Source: Clavaria fumosa
Taxonomy: Eukaryota > Basidiomycota > Agaricomycetes > Agaricales > Clavariaceae
Assembly: GCA_951802425.1 (NCBI GenBank)
Contig: OX637795.1
Span: forward strand, 868,001-932,000
Length of the DNA stretch: 64,000 nt
Reading direction: 5' to 3'
Under the pieces are notes generated by a model. It had not been told where the DNA came from, searched no databases, and saw only the letters and a program-made list of their open reading frames with translations. Below, piece by piece: positions 1 to 11,224 of the stretch. A program made the position numbers and the translations under genes. Every line of letters begins with the position of its first letter. The first letter of the stretch is position 1.

Positions 1-185
1 AGTCCGTGGTTCATCCTCGAAAATCTCCGGTGAAGCTTAAGAGAGAGGGTCGTGTCATGAAAGCGTCGTCCGTACTATCAGGCCAGCAAATTTCAATCCT
101 TTAACTTAAGAAACACCATGCAAACCAGGCGAACAAGGGGCTAAACCCCAACTATATTTTATCGCAAGATAAGTACAATACTTAT

Positions 186-1040
186 CTACACGAAAGAAAG
201 CCAAGACCCTTCTTCATCAAGGGAAGAGCCCGAGGTGCCGTACTCAGACCCCCAAGACTCCTCTTCCCACGACTCATCGGAAGAGTCTGAAAGGTCAAAC
301 TCATCTACGAACCCGAGAGCTACCCTCAAGGGATGGGAGGCAAACTGACCATCCCAGATTCCCGCCTCCAGGGCAGCCTCTCGCAGATCTCGCACAGCGC
401 CGAGAGAACCTCTGTCGTCCAGAGTAGGAGACGGGAGGGAGGAATAGGCGGGGGGGAGGTCAACGGTAGGAAGGGAGGGCGACGGAGGAGGCGCCACCAA
501 CGGGGTATCCAGAGGTTGGGGATCTGGACCTGGGGACGGTAAGCCGGATGTACAGGACCAGAACCGATCTCAGCCCAATCCTGCCCACCTTGGTACCAGG
601 TACCTTGGTCACCCCAGGGGGTGGTGGCCCAGACAGTTGGCGAGGGAGGACGGGGAGGAGCCCAGTCCCAATCTATAAAGAATCAGACTTACTGGAGATA
701 GAGAGAAGCAGCTCGGCTAACTCACCATGAGGGTCCTCGAGAAGGTCACAGATACGTCGGTAGGGACCTTGAGTCAAGGAGCAATCCTTGACAAGGTGGG
801 AGGGATCCCCACAGGCAAAGCATCGGTCGAGGACCCAGTAGAGGTCCGCATCGGCAGGGACAAGTTGAACCCACCAATGGAAGGTGTCACAGGAGAGCTT
901 GATCCCAGTGCGGGGAGCGAAGAGGGAAGAGCTGTGGAAGAACTCGACGAGGTGGTGATGCGGGGAGCGAAGAGGGAAGAGCTGTGGAAGAACTCGACGA
1001 GGTGGTGGCCTTGGAAACACATAGCAGGCAGACTCTGAAG
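186..1040 (-). pseudogene. Retroelement gag relic, copy 1 (zinc knuckle region)
   Basis: On the minus strand a coding remnant carries one CCHC zinc knuckle (CX2CX4HX4C, visible as CFACGDPSHLVKDC near 780-830), followed by a proline-rich stretch and an acidic serine-rich tail that ends at 186. This layout is typical of the C-terminal half of an LTR-retrotransposon Gag. A 50-bp tandem duplication (911-960 and 961-1007) shifts the frame in this copy; the second copy at 2061-2498 lacks it. No protease or reverse transcriptase is attached, so this is a fragment. The family is not resolved further. Confidence 0.6.
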
Positions 1041-1896
1041 AAACGGCGAGAGGAGGAAGACTGTCCTTTTATCCAATAACTGCCACAGACTGATCTCAAC
1101 CTCGATTGGGCAAACCCCTATCCACCAGACACGATCACCCCTAAAGAAGATCTCTGATCAAAGATCAGTTTCACTCGATCACTGCATCACACCGATCGAT
1201 CAAGTGATCATGACTCAGAACAGCTCGATCACAGATTACCTGATCCTCTGATCATATCCCCAACAAGATCAGACGCAGCCGACCGTGATGTAATGCATCG
1301 AAGCGGGGACCCTATCTGATCGTTGATGACATCATCATCACAAGGATCCCAACAAAGATCGACACTGCTCGGACTCATCATTCCAGTGCAAACGCGCAGC
1401 TTTCCTGATCATCTATCAGATTCCGATATTTAATCAATGACTCATACATCACGTACAGCCCATAGCTAGAGTATATAAGACCTGGGACCAACCAACATGT
1501 ACCCTAGCTTCGATCTTTTCGTCTATACACTTACTTGAGAGACCTCAACTAAGTCTGACAGCAAACGTCACTGCTGAGAACTTCGCACTGGAAGGATTCG
1601 TCTTCCCACCTTTAAGGTCGCAAGTCATCCCTCCTGAGAGTTTCACCAGTCACCCATCGATTGAGCAGAACCTCTATCGGTTCGAGTATTACCAAAGGTA
1701 TACGAGGACCTGGATAAAGGACCGACTACTCTGAGCCAATCCCCAGACTTATTACCAGACACTCCGACTACTGCAGGAGTATTCCTTGCACATTGAGAGA
1801 CAAGTCCGCCAGGACTATCGACTAGCGTTAGAAACTGAACAGACCCTTCGCTCTACCCTTGCACACCAAAGGGGTTTTGCTGTCACAAGCCCGACA
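509..1896. repeat. Tandem 1.39-kb duplication, unit 1
   Basis: Positions 509-1896 and 1897-3232 are near-identical direct repeats (offset 1388). Each unit holds, left to right, a minus-strand gag fragment, a TGATCA-rich LTR-like segment with a TATA box (TATATAAG near 1473 and 2813) ending in CTAAGTCTGACA, and a plus-strand gag-like N-terminus just downstream (about 1565-1890, and 2900-3225). In unit 1 the plus-strand frame has a TGA near 1731 where unit 2 reads CGA. The junction is sharp at 1896/1897. Head-to-tail recombination between LTR-flanked fragments is the likely origin (inference). Confidence 0.7.
911..1007. repeat. 50-bp tandem duplication inside gag copy 1
   Basis: A 50-bp unit starting CGGGGAGCGAAG occurs at 911 and again at 961. 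The corresponding place in copy 2 (near 2300) has it once. Fifty is not a multiple of three, so the duplication frameshifts the minus-strand gag frame. Confidence 0.85.
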
Positions 1897-3232
1897 CCAG
1901 AGGTTGGGGATCTGGACCTGGGGACGGTAAGCTGGATGTACAGGACCAGAACCGATCTCAGCCCAATCCTGCCCACCTTGGTACCAGGTACCTTGGTCAC
2001 CCCAAGGGGTGGTGGCCCAAATAGTTGGCGAGGGAGGACGGGGAGGAGCCCAGTCCCAATCTATGAAGAATCAGACTTACTGGAGACAGAGAGAAGCAGC
2101 TCGGCTAACTCACCATGAGGGTCCTCGAGAAGGTCACAAATACGTCGATAAGGACCTTGGGTCAAGGAGCAATCCTTAACAAGGTGGGAGGGATCCCCAC
2201 AGGCGAAGCATCGGTCGAGGACCCAGTAGAGGTCCGCATCAGCAGGGACGAGTTGAACCCACCAATGGAAGGTATCGCAGGAGAGCTTGATCCCAGTGCA
2301 GGGAGCAAAGAGGGAAGAGCTGTGGAAGAACTTGACAAGGTGGTGGCCTTGGAAACACATAGCAGGCAGACTCTGAAGAGACGGCGAAAGGAGGAGGGCC
2401 ATCCTTTTATCCAATAACCGCCACAGGCTGATCTCGACCTCGATTGGGCAAACCCCTATCCACCAGACACGATCACCCCTAAGAAGATCTCTGATCAAAG
2501 ATCAGTTTCACTCAATCACTACATCGCACCGATCGATCAAGTAATCATGACTCAGAACAGCTCGATCACAGATCATCTGATCCTCCGATCATATCCTCAA
2601 CAAGATCAGATGCAGTCAATGTGATGTAATGCATCGAAGCGGGGACCCTATCTGATTGCGGATGACATCATCATCACAAGGGTCCCAACAAAGATCAACA
2701 CTGCTCAGACTCATCATTCCAGTGCAAGCGCGCAGCTTTCCTGATCATCTATCAGATTCCGATATTTAATCAATGACTCATACATCATGTACAGCCCATA
2801 GCTAGAGTATATAAGGCCTGGGACCAACCCACATGTACCCTAGCTTCGATCTTTTCGTCTATACACTTACTTGAGAGACCTCAACTAAGTCTGACAGCAA
2901 ACGTCGCTGCTGAGAACTTCGCGCTGGAAGGATTTGTCTTCCCACCTTTAAGGTCGCAAGTCATCCCTCCTGAGAGTTTCACCAGCCACCCATCGATTGA
3001 GCAGAACCTCTATCGGTTCGAGTATTACCAAAGGTATACGAGGACTTGGATAAAGGACCGACTACTCCGAGCCAATCCCCAGACTTATTACCAGACACTC
3101 TGACTACTGCAGGAGTATTCCTTGCATATCGAGAGACAAGTCTGCCAGGACTATCGACTAGCATTAGAAACTGAACAGACCCTTCGCTCTACCCTTGCAC
3201 ACCAAAGGGGTTTTGCTGTCACAAGCCCGACA
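1897..3232. repeat. Tandem 1.39-kb duplication, unit 2
   Basis: Second unit of the direct duplication that begins at 509; about 50 bp shorter because it lacks the internal 50-bp repeat. Its plus-strand gag-like frame has its own stop near 3104, at a different place from unit 1, so the two units have decayed independently. It ends at CCCGACA (3232), where unrelated sequence and then another LTR begin. Confidence 0.7.
2061..2498 (-). pseudogene. Retroelement gag relic, copy 2 (zinc knuckle)
   Basis: Second copy of the minus-strand Gag remnant, 145 codons open, with the same CCHC knuckle and an upstream basic/aromatic region. It lacks the 50-bp duplication that breaks copy 1 and so preserves the older reading frame. 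It lies inside the second unit of the 1.39-kb tandem duplication and is cut off by the junction at about 1897. Confidence 0.55.
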
Positions 3233-3248
3233 GGAATTTACTCTGAAC

Positions 3249-3552
3249 TGTCAGGATTGCTTACATAAGCAGGCTGGAAAGGCCAAGAAAGGATTGCAAA
3301 AGAGTTGCGGGAAGATTGCGGATGAGTCACGTGACCCGAATGGGTGGCGGAATATGTAATGGGAAAATCACGTGACCCGGGCCTGGGCGTATCACGTGAC
3401 GCACGGGGTCCGAGCGTGGGAACGCTGGCAACTCCCGAAGCGCTCGCTATATATACTTCGTCCTTTTCTTACTTGTGCCCTTTTCCCCTTATGTTAGTAT
3501 CGTCATCATTGACCTTATGTTAAGTTGTGTGAGCATGAGACTAAGTCTGACA
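3249..3552 (+). mobile_element. Ty3-type LTR, isolated copy
   Basis: A 304-bp LTR with TG...CA ends (TGTCAGGATTGC ... CTAAGTCTGACA) and a TATA box (CTATATATAC near 3447). It is the same family as the LTRs of the full-length chromovirus at 23725-29502, in the opposite orientation. It includes repeated CACGTGA motifs. The flanking five bases (TGAAC and GGCTT) do not match, so it is either a recombined solo LTR or the left end of a decayed element whose gag debris follows. Confidence 0.8.
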
Positions 3553-4150
3553 GGCTTCCTCAGGAGGCTCCAATCCCCTGGCCCCAGTACCCCCTTATCC
3601 TCCTGCTCCACCCATGATGCCTCTGAGCTCTACACCACTGGCTAGACCACCCTCAGTCCCTGTTCATGGGTCAAGATACACACTTACACTGGTACTACCC
3701 CCACTATCCCTGCTTATGACTAACTACTCTGGAGTGCTCCCAGCACTCCCATTCCCAATACCTGGTGTTAACCCACCACCTTCAGCACATGACTCATGAT
3801 GTCCACTGCTGCCAACTCCAAACCTTCCACTGCAGTTGCCACCATGACCCTTCAAAATTCCAGGGATTCCACAAGGAATTCCACTGGTGGCACCCCCTGT
3901 CAGAAATCCACCTGCTGGTGACCAGCAGCTGGTCTGCCACAATACATCTATTACCTGGCACCCAGCAATGATGGCCCCAAGCTCAAGGAGCCTGATGTCT
4001 TCACAGGTAAGGACCCAGCACAGCTAATGATGTTCATCTCACAGTGCATTACATGGTTTCTGGGGAAGCTGCAGAAATTTGCCACTGATTGGGATTGCAT
4101 CCTATTCACCACTTTGTACCACTGAGACCATCTTTTACTTTGCTTTGATC
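3553..4150 (+). pseudogene. Ty3-type gag debris
   Basis: Proline-rich sequence followed by a plus-strand stretch near 3950-4130 that reads YYLAPSNDGPKLKEPDVFTG and continues with a KDPAQL motif. This matches the usual start of a retrotransposon Gag capsid domain (K-x-x-P-x-x-F-x-G-x-D). Frames are interrupted, and no zinc knuckle or polymerase follows. It is a different gag type from that of the full-length element. Confidence 0.45.
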
Positions 4151-4239
4151 TCACTCCTTACAGTTTCACTCTTCATTGCACAAGACAAGTTTTTTCAAAA
4201 AAATTATATACATGCAAAGAAACTTTATTTACAGGCAGC

Positions 4240-5440
4240 AACAAAGAGGGGGTGAGGGACCTAGTCCAACACATTGTATTCCCACTTGTCAATTGCCCGC
4301 TGCATCTCTCCAAAGGCATTGGTTAGCACAGTGAACCTGCACACAAGGATCATTCAGGCTGCCTGCACTGACTGCAGGCTCTCCATGAGGCAGAGGTTAT
4401 CTGCCTTGCCAGGCAAGAACCATTGCTGCCATTGCCACACTTCCCAATGCTGGGGTCATCAGGGATGGGGGTATGACCACCACCAGTCACCTTACCTGAC
4501 TCGGCCCTGCAACAGGCCCTTCCTGCCCACTTCTGGCCCCACTTGAGTGATTTGCCACTCAATGTGTTGCACAACCATTTTTGCCATGTGCACCAGTTGT
4601 ATGACATTTCTGCTACCCTGATGCACTGCATGCTTGCAAATGCACAGTTCACAGATGGGGCCCCACAGAACCAAAACCTTGTCCTGAAGACCATATGTTA
4701 GAGTTTCCTTTCCTTTGTTAATTTTACTTACCTTTCCATCCACCAATGTCCACCCATCCCACTGCATGCACATCTTGAGGAAATTGAGGCAGGTGTAGTG
4801 GTAACCATCCACATCCACCCCCTTGATTTCTGCCCCACCCATGTCATGCACTGTATGCATCTTGCTGTTGCCAGATTTCTTCACTCCGCCTGCCCTCCTC
4901 TGATGTGGAAGCACAGGCAGCTGTTGCAGCTGCTGCCATTGCCTTGCAGAAAGCCTCTGCTTCCTCTGCATTGAACCTCACATTCTGCTCTCTCTCCTCC
5001 TCTTCCTTCTGCATCTCCTCAGCCTCCTTCTCCTGCTGGGCCCACTCTACTTCCTCTGCCCACTCCATGCATGTGTTGTCAATCTTCTTCAAATAATTGT
5101 GGGCATCAACAAGCACCTGCTCCACCACCTCTACCTCTGTTGTGTTAATCCACTACTCTTTGTTCTCCCCTGTCACATCTGCACCTCTTCCTGTCAATGT
5201 GACCTGCACGCAGAATTCCTGCTCACCATTGGAATTACCACTATGCCCCTCCTCATCATTGTTTATACTTGTATTTAGGTGGAATTGACCTACTCTTGAC
5301 ATTATGTACCACTCACACCCAAGTATTCTCTTTCTAACTTGGTACTGACTCTCTGGAACCCCTTGGGGTTCCCATTGATACCTACAAATTCTTTCATCTT
5401 CAACAGTCCTGAACCTCTTGAACATTGAGCTGCTTTGCAA
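4240..5440 (-). pseudogene. Unidentified gene relic, minus strand
   Basis: Three open stretches in different frames on the minus strand look like parts of one former gene: about 5440-5153 (contains CRYQWEPQGVPESQYQVRKR), 5128-4844 (a Glu/Ala-rich probable coiled coil with runs of acidic residues), and 4971-4492 (contains GVDVDGYHYTCLNFLKMCMQ). I do not recognise the family. It borders retroelement debris on one side and the NB-ARC receptor on the other. It may be a domesticated or host gene family member, or an ORF of a large DNA element. Confidence 0.3.
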
Positions 5441-5643
5441 CCATCTAGGTTCACCCCTCAGATCACCAAATCATCTGTTTTGCTTTCTACACTTCATCCA
5501 ACAATTCTGCAACCTTCAAGGGCTGAGTATTCTCAATTGTACTCAATAACTAATTGGTCTTAGTGGGGTTAAATGACTAGTCACTAATGAATCAACTACC
5601 AACACTACTTGCAAGATGGGACAAGCCCCACCATCATATGTAG

Positions 5644-8600
5644 TCAAAGCTTCTCTGCCTCATTGTACTTTCCCTGTGTTGAATATGTCCTTGCCAAATT
5701 GGCAGTAATTGTCAGTGTGTCAGGATGCTCTGGTCCAAGCAACCTTTTCCAGGCTTTCATCACATGTAATGCCAGCTCCTTTGCCTCATTGTACTTTCCC
5801 TGTGTTGAATATGTCCTTGCCAAATTGGCAGTAATTGTCAGTGTGTCAGGATGCTCTGGTCCAAGCAACCTTTTCCTGGCTTCCATCACATGTAATTGCA
5901 GCTCCTCTGCCTCATTGTACTTTCCCTGTGCTGAATATGTCCTTGCCAAATTGGCAGTAATTGTCAGTGTGGATGGATGCTCTAGTCCAAGCAATCTTTT
6001 CCTGGCTTCCATCACATGTAATTGCAGCTCCTCTGCCTCATTGTACTTTCCCTGTGCTGAATATGTCCTTGCCAAATTGGCAGTAATTGTCAGTGTGTCA
6101 GGATGCTCTGGTCCAAGCAACCTTTTCCTGGCTTCCATCACATGTAATTCCAGCTCCTCTGCCTCATTGTACTTTCCCTGTCTTGAATATGTCCTTGCCA
6201 AATTGGCAGTAATTGTCAGTGTGTCAGGATGCTCTGGTCCAAGCAACCTTTTCCTGGCTTCCATCACATGTAATTGCAGCTCCTCTGCCTCATTGTACTT
6301 TCCCTGTGCTGAATATGTGATTGCCAAATTGGCAGTAATTGTCAGTGTGGATGGATGCTCTGGTCCAAGCAACCTTTTCCTGGCTTCCATCACATGTAAT
6401 TCCAGCTCCTCTGCCTCATTGTACTTTCCCTGTCTTGAATATGTCCTTGCCAAATTGGCAGTAATTGTCAGTGTGTCAGGATGCTCTGGTCCAAGCAACC
6501 TTTTCCTGGCTTCCATCACATGTAATTCCAGCTCCTCTGCCTCATTGTACTTTCCCTGTGCTGAATATGTGATTGCCAAATTGGCAGTAATTGTCAGTGT
6601 GGATGGATGCTCTGGTCCAAGCAACCTTTTCCTGGCTTCCATCACATGTAATTCCAGCTCCTCTGCCTCATTGTACTTTCCCTGTCTTGAATATGTCCTT
6701 GCCAAATTGGCAGTAATTGTCAGTGTGTCAGGATGCTCTGGTCCAAGCAACCTTTTCCTGGCTTCCATCACATGTAATTCCAGCTCCTCTGCCTCATTGT
6801 ACTTTCCCTGTGCTGAATATGTGATTGCCAAATTGGCAGTAATTGTCAGTGTGTCAGGATGCTCTGGTCCAAGCAATCTTTTCATGGCTTCCATCACATG
6901 TAATTCCAGCTCCTCTGCCTCATTGTACTTTCCCTGTCTTGAATATGTGATTGCCAAATTGGCAGTAATTGTCAGTGTGTCAGGATGCTCTGGTCCAAGC
7001 AACCTTTTCCTGGCTTCCATCACATGTAATTTCAGCTCCTCTGCCTCATTGTACTTTCCCTGTGCTGAATATGTGATTGCCAAATTGGCAGTAATTGTCA
7101 GTGTGTCAGGATGCTCTGGTCCAAGCAACCTTTTCCTGGCTTCCATCACATGTAATTGCAGCTCCTCTGCCTCATTGTACTTTCCCTGTCCTGAATATGT
7201 GATTGCCAAATTGGCAGTAATTGTCAGTGTGTCAGGATGCTCTGGTCCAAGCAACCTTTTCCTGGCTTCCATCACATGTAATTGCAGCTCCTCTGCCTCA
7301 TTGTACTTTCCCTGTGCTGAATATGTGATTGCCAAATTGGCAGTAATTGTCAGTGTGTCAGGATGCTCTGGTCCAAGCAATCTTTTCATGGCTTCCATCA
7401 CATGTAATTCCAGCTCCTCTGCCTCATTGTACTTTCCCTGTCTTGAATATGTCCTTGCCAAATTGGCAGTAATTGTCAGTGTGTCAGGATGCTCTGGTCC
7501 AAGCAACCTTTTCCTGGCTTCCATCACATGTAATTTCAGCTCCTCTGCCTCATTGTACTTTCCCTGTGCTGAATATGTGATTGCCAAATTGGCAGTAATT
7601 GTCAGTGTGTCAGGATGCTCTGGTCCAAGCAACCTTTTCCAGGCTTTCATCACATGTAATGCCAGCTCCTTTGCCTCATTGTACTTTCCCTGTGTTGAAT
7701 ATGTGCTTGCCAAATTGGCAATAATTGTCAGTGTGGATGGATGCTCTGGTCCAAGCAACCTTTTCCTGGCTTCCATCACATGTAATTCCAGCTCCTCTGC
7801 CTCATTGTACTTTCCCAGTGCTGAATATGTGATTGCCAAATTGGCAGTAATTGTCAGTGTGTCAGGATGCTCTGGTCCAAGCAACCTTTTCCAGGCTTTC
7901 ATCACATGTAATGCCAGCTCCTTTGCCTCATTGTACTTTCCCTGTGTTGAATATGTCCCTGCCAAATTGGCAGTAATTGTCAGTGTGTCAGGATGCTCTG
8001 GTCCAAGCAACCTTTTCCTGGCTTCCATCACATGTAATTTCAGCTCCTCTGCCTCATTGTACTTTCCCTGTCCTGAATATGTGATTGCCAAATTGGCAGT
8101 AATTGTCAGTGTGTCAGGATGCTCTGGTCCAAGCAATCTTTTCCAGGCTTCCATCACATGTAATTGCAGCTCCTCTGCCTCATTGTACTTTCCCTGTGCT
8201 GAATATGTGATTGCCAAATTGGCAATACTTGTTAGTGTGTTTGGGTGTTCTGGCCCATGCATTCCTTTCCTAATTTTCACTATGTTGACCTCCAGTTGCT
8301 CAGCCTCTTTCCAATACCCACACTCATAATGGACCCATGAGAACTTTTCTTTCTGATCCACATTATCAATTGTACATGTTGTATTTTCCTGGTGCTTGCA
8401 CATGGCAACAATGTGCTGTAGCAATGATTGCCGAAATGCAAAGGATGCACTATCCCCCCCAAAACTGATGGAGTTGCACACTAGCATTTCTACTATGTTC
8501 CATGTTGGCTGCCTCTCACTGTCAGGCAACCTTCCTTGACACCATAGATGTACCAATGGATGCATATTATATAATCTTCCAGGAGTAGTCTTCACAAGTG

Positions 8601-9713
8601 AAAATGATTCCAGCAATTGAATTGCTCTCCTGAATGGCAGTAAATCCCAATGCCCTTCATTGTCAACCTGTAGTATCTTGGGCCAATGCACAGAATGCCT
8701 TTGGAACTCATTCCAGTCTTGTTCAACACTCTCCTTCTCTACCATTGCTTCAGATGCATGTCTAAATATGCCTTCTGGAATGTTGTCATGGTGGAGGAAG
8801 GCAAACACCTGCAACACAAGCATTGCACAAGATGCTGCTTGTGCATTGTCACTTCCACTTGTTGACAAAGCCCTGGCTTGAATCTCTTTCATGGAGAGTT
8901 CCCATGTCCCATAAACTGCTTGACCATAAGCAGATGCTCCTTTGAAAGAAGGATCATCCAATAGCTCATGGTGATGCTTCTGATAGATCCCAAGATATTC
9001 ATCAAGTTCACATAGACCACTTGCAATGGATGCACCAGCTTGATCCACAGCAAGAGGCAAGCAGCACAAAGTCTTCACAATAGGAAGGGCTGCATCCCTC
9101 AGTTCCGCAGAAATCACATCACAGAAGGCAGCACTCAGAAGGAGTGAGACTGCCTCCTGATTCCCCAACTCTCCAACTTCAGTCCAAGATTCAGAACCAA
9201 CAATCCGCCGCATGCTAGGATTACGGCTAGTGATCAGGATGTTGCCCTGGCTATGTGTTGGCATGAACTGAAGGAGAATAGCAGGATCTCCTGCATTATC
9301 ATACACTAGCAACCATTCCTGTGCGAGAAAAGATATCCATTCGAGGACTGAATGCATCGAGTCTTGAACTCCAGATGCTTGTGCAGCCGAATCATTTGCA
9401 ATGTTACGAATGGACTGCTGAGTTGTTTCAGCATTGGTCGCATCTATCCAGAAGACACGCCAGAACCTGTGGGGGTTGGTCAACAATGTAATAGCTAGAC
9501 AAGATTGATGGCTCCGACGAACAGCTCTGGGTTTTTCTCAATGAATCTGAGACAAATTTGAGTCTTGCCAACACCTCCCATTCCATAAAGAAGAAAGAGC
9601 CTTCTCGAGTGCGGTTGACCTGGGCGCATACTGAAATGGGTACGCAACCTCTCGAGGTAGCCCTCACGTCCGGTGAAATTTAGGCTAAAGGGGGGCATTC
9701 GCTTGTATGTCAT
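5644..9713 (-). CDS. NB-ARC/TPR receptor (fungal NLR-like protein)
   Basis: STAND-type NTPase, about 1337 residues, likely a cytosolic signal-transducing switch of the NLR class. The chosen start at 9713 precedes an FTGRE motif that usually opens the NB-ARC domain. The Walker A loop GMGGVGKTQ lies at residues 44-52, Walker B (WLLVYDNA) near 115-122, an ITSR motif follows, and LPLAVDQAG matches the GLPLA box. An intron is inferred at 9467-9522 (56 nt, GTTCGT...CAG); it restores E-L-F-W-R and removes a stop. The C-terminal two thirds is a kinesin-light-chain-type TPR array: 20 complete 42-residue repeats plus a partial one, nearly identical. No N-terminal effector domain is visible; an upstream exon cannot be excluded. 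The stop falls mid-repeat, so the last TPR is truncated. Confidence 0.85.
5645..8290 (-). repeat. 126-bp coding tandem repeat (TPR array)
   Basis: About 20.5 copies of a 126-bp unit, one per 42-residue TPR. The bases are almost invariant between copies except at a few codons: the two before Thr-Tyr-Ser, the residue before Gln-Gly-Lys-Tyr, the residue after Glu-Glu-Leu, and the residue after Met-Glu-Ala. Because no stop occurs in the complementary frame of the unit, the opposite strand is also open for about 900 codons; that is a by-product. Confidence 0.95.
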
Positions 9714-10269
9714 ATGTAAATCTTGACGCGGAGGGGTACGGAGACCAGGTACTGTAATACTGTGTCAGCCAAACTTGGCGGGATGCTTACTCACACTCAC
9801 TTTGGTGAAGGTGAAGATGCTGGATAAAAATATTATCAGAACCAACATTTCCACCGGCATCTGTAAGAGTCGGGGTGAGGAGACAGTGAGGGAGACAAAA
9901 TTTTGAACACACATATGGTCGAATGACTGAAGTCCTGCCTCATGGGTGAGAACGACATGCTAGTAGCATTATCAACTTCTGCGAGAGACAGTATACAAAT
10001 GAGCTTGGCATTGATTATCTTATCATGAGAGGCTCACGGCTTGTAGCTGAAGGGTCTTCCATCTGCTCGCTATGCAGCGGCTATTGCTATCGTAGTCCAA
10101 GTGACGGTGGGCAGAAGACGACGATGCTCGCGCTTATCGATGGTGAGAGCCGAACCTCACTGTACTGCATTGTACTGCAATGATCATCGGTCATGTGCAG
10201 TCATGTGCAAGGTACCCAGAATCACGTGTCTACTTCTCATCCGCAGGCGGGCCTGCTGTGCGAACCATG
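9714..10269. other. Intergenic, no gene seen
   Basis: Upstream flank of the NB-ARC gene. I see no convincing coding exon, RNA gene or repeat here. It should contain the receptor promoter and could hide a short first exon. Confidence 0.4.
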
Positions 10270-10516
10270 GGTTTGGGTTCAGCTGCTTCAGCAGCACGGC
10301 GTTCAGGGTGTTCATCCTGATGGCGAGCCGCAGGCTGAAGAGCGACCGGTTCGTGGTGACAGATTGGAATGTGGAGAGATACTCGAAGAAGGGGATGAAG
10401 TGGGTGCAGGACGGAGATATGAATCAGGTGTAGAAGAGACATTATCCTAAGCTTGGGAGTGTGCTGGATGGGCTGGGTAATCGGAATGTGTTTGCGCCAT
10501 AGGAGACTCCAGCGAA
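10270..10516 (+). pseudogene. Fatty-acid dioxygenase (Ppo/linoleate diol synthase) C-terminal fragment
   Basis: A plus-strand frame reads FRVFILMASRRLKSDRFV followed by a Tyr-rich W-V segment, then a stop (TAG near 10431), then KRHYPKLGSVLDGLGN and VFAP, a second stop, and ETP. ASRRLxSDRF, RHYPxL and VFAPxETP are the conserved C-terminal end of the heme-peroxidase domain of fungal psi-factor-producing oxygenases. Only the last 80 or so residues are present and two nonsense codons interrupt it. It is a dead fragment. Confidence 0.65.
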
Positions 10517-10999
10517 GTGAGATATGTGTTGAGATAATATTGTTACTTTCTAGCTCTGCTCAGTATCAGAGTCGTCTTTCAGTGAAGTACCCCTGAAATT
10601 TCTCGATCCTCTGATGACGGTCGCTTTCCCTTTACGTGATATGTTCCCCTTCTGCAAAGTCTACACGTCTACTAATCAGAAGTTGCTCGGGACAGTAACC
10701 GTCTTTTTTTCTCTTTCCTTCCCGCTGCTCTGCGGCTGATGTTCCCTCTGCAATGTTCGAAGCATGCTGGGTCATCTTTGTCACAAAATGCCACGGAGGA
10801 GCGTCGATGATAAAGGCAGTAGGCCCGAGTAGGTGAACTAGACATTGCATGCTGCTGTAGCAGCAACAGTAGGTGGCATATATGGCTTGAATAAGATGGT
10901 TTATCTTGGGATCATGCACCTTACAACAGCCGCGGCGGACTTAGTACAACAATGCGATTCAGGACCATGTTGCAGCACATTTTGTACAAGATGAGAGCA

Positions 11000-11224
11000 T
11001 TGCAGTTGTTTGAACAGAGCGTGCGGGAAAACGTCGCCATGTCTGGGGGAACACCGAAGCGTGCGCAAAGGCGGTATGAGGGAGGGCATGTGGGACCACG
11101 TTGACGCATGGATTTGTGCAGGACCTGGGCGGAGGGATGGCGCGCCCCCTTGAGAGCGGCGGGGTGCAGCTGAGTGGTGAGCAGAGGAAGCGCCTTGCCA
11201 TTGCGCGATCCTACATCTCATCTT
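11000..11224 (+). pseudogene. ABC transporter nucleotide-binding domain fragment
   Basis: Two plus-strand frames joined by a frameshift near 11110 give LFEQSVRENVAMSGG and then FVQDLGG...GGVQLSGEQRKRLAIARS. The second includes the ABC signature (LSGEQ for LSGGQ), in the arrangement of an ABCB-type multidrug or Ste6-like half. Walker A and the Walker B DEATSALD segment are not found in frame. It is a short decayed relic close to the dioxygenase fragment. Confidence 0.6.

Noticed and set aside
3244..3557. Solo LTR with target duplication at 3249-3552.
   Set aside because: Flanking five bases differ (TGAAC and GGCTT), so a simple solo LTR with intact duplication is not supported.
5609..8329. 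A 906-codon open frame on the plus strand with a repeated 42-residue motif.
   Set aside because: It is the exact antisense of the TPR array. The 126-bp unit happens to have no stop in that frame, so length carries no evidential weight; the minus strand has a real NB-ARC/TPR protein.
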